From contig CAPYID010000067.1 in assembly GCA_948739805.1 (NCBI GenBank), positions 1 through 6,204 on the forward strand: a DNA stretch of 6,204 nt, read 5' to 3'. The first letter of the stretch is position 1. The number at the start of each line of letters is the position of its first letter. The position numbers and the translations under genes were made by a program. Below are positions 5,835 to 6,204 of this stretch, one piece after another. The stretch is from an uncultured Clostridia bacterium (lineage in GTDB: Bacteria; Bacillota; Clostridia; TANB77; CAG-508). Below the pieces are notes generated by a model, which saw only the letters and a list, made by a program, of their open reading frames with translations, did no database searches and was not told the origin of the DNA.

Positions 5835-6173
5835 TTGGAAAATATGTTGAATAGCAATAGGTTAATAATATTTAAGTTACAGGAATTTGAAGATGAAGAT
5901 TTTACAAGACTTTATACAAAGCAGATAGAAAACAGAAAACAAGCAGAAGAAAGAATAAAACAGTTACAAGAATTAGAAGAAAAAGAAGATAGTTCAATAG
6001 ACATCAATAAACTTGTGAGAGATTTTGTAAATATGGAAGAAATAACAAGAACAATGCTTGTGTCTTTAGTAGATAAGATAGAAATATCAGAAAGTAAAGG
6101 AATAACTATATATTATAAATTCAATATTTTAAATATGAGAAAAGAAGAAAATAAATTACAAAATGTTGGCTAA
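5835..6173 (+). pseudogene. C-terminal remnant of a large serine recombinase
   Basis: The sequence matches the extreme C-terminus of large serine recombinases (TnpX/TndX type): a charged coiled coil (residues 15-52, DEDFTRLYTKQIENRKQAEE then RIKQLQELEEKE), then NMEEITRTMLVSLVDKIEIS and the final strand GITIYYKFNIL. Full proteins are about 500-700 residues and begin with a resolvase catalytic domain carrying the active serine. None of that is present, and the frame is closed upstream by a TAA at 5823-5825, so only about 110 residues survive. TTG 5835 or ATG 5844 could start it but has no good ribosome site of its own. A 13-codon frame at 5813-5854 (MILLIKNFGKYVE), preceded by AGAAAGAGG at eight bases, overlaps it and could couple translation, but that is weak. 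Recombination is impossible from this fragment. With the relaxase remnant it points to a former mobilizable element. Confidence 0.7.
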
Positions 6174-6204
6174 ATTAAAAAAATAGTCATAACGGAATAT
6201 TAGG

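Noticed and set aside
5813..5854. Thirteen-codon frame (MILLIKNFGKYVE) with a fair ribosome site
   Set aside because: It is too short to judge, has no recognised relative, and overlaps the recombinase remnant; mentioned there only as a possible coupling leader.
6174..6204. Possible attachment site beside the serine recombinase remnant
   Set aside because: Only 31 bases remain and no second copy of them was noticed in the window, so a site cannot be supported.

Overview
The window looks like accessory DNA from a low-GC, Gram-positive gut-type Firmicute, probably a Clostridia-like lineage. The reasons are the strongly AT-rich sequence with A-rich codons, strong AGGAGG-type ribosome sites, consensus sigma-A promoters, and gene families common in that group (a DUF285/BspA-like surface protein, a MobV relaxase, a DUF6076-like protein, and a sigma-region-4-like helix-turn-helix protein). 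The lineage is an inference; no rRNA or housekeeping marker is present.

Left part (1-1271, minus strand): a large secreted surface protein built from a hydrophobic leader, an N-terminal segment, DUF285-type leucine-rich repeats and Listeria-Bacteroides (InlB B-type) repeats. It runs off the left edge. It is broken by a one-base deletion near 786, its start is anomalous, and a GC-rich palindromic repeat (1161-1188) lies where the leader ends. The left part is visibly richer in GC than the rest.

Middle (1322-2903, plus strand): a terminator-like hairpin, then a promoter and the N-terminal half of a DUF1016/YhcG-type nuclease gene. Near 1921-1929 this runs directly, out of frame, into a MobV (Mob/Pre) relaxase gene that has lost its N-terminus. 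The junction is a deletion or recombination scar between two genes, each missing one end.

Then come an intact 259-residue membrane protein resembling a compact, diverged YqhQ/DUF1385 protein with its own near-consensus promoter (2988-3767), a pair of hairpins between convergent genes, a DUF6076-like protein with a four-cysteine cluster on the minus strand (3848-4936), and a control region holding nested divergent promoters and a perfect 13-bp inverted repeat (4981-5058). On the other side of that region is a helix-turn-helix DNA-binding protein (5259-5750) ending in a good terminator. Last is the C-terminal remnant of a large serine recombinase (5835-6173).

Taken together, 1896-6173 is best read as a decayed mobilizable element. 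A Mob/Pre relaxase and a large serine recombinase are the pair carried by Tn4451-type mobilizable transposons, and here both are truncated while the three genes between them are intact. Those three genes, and the control region shared by two of them, are the part most likely to be functional and least described. No CRISPR array, tRNA or rRNA was seen.
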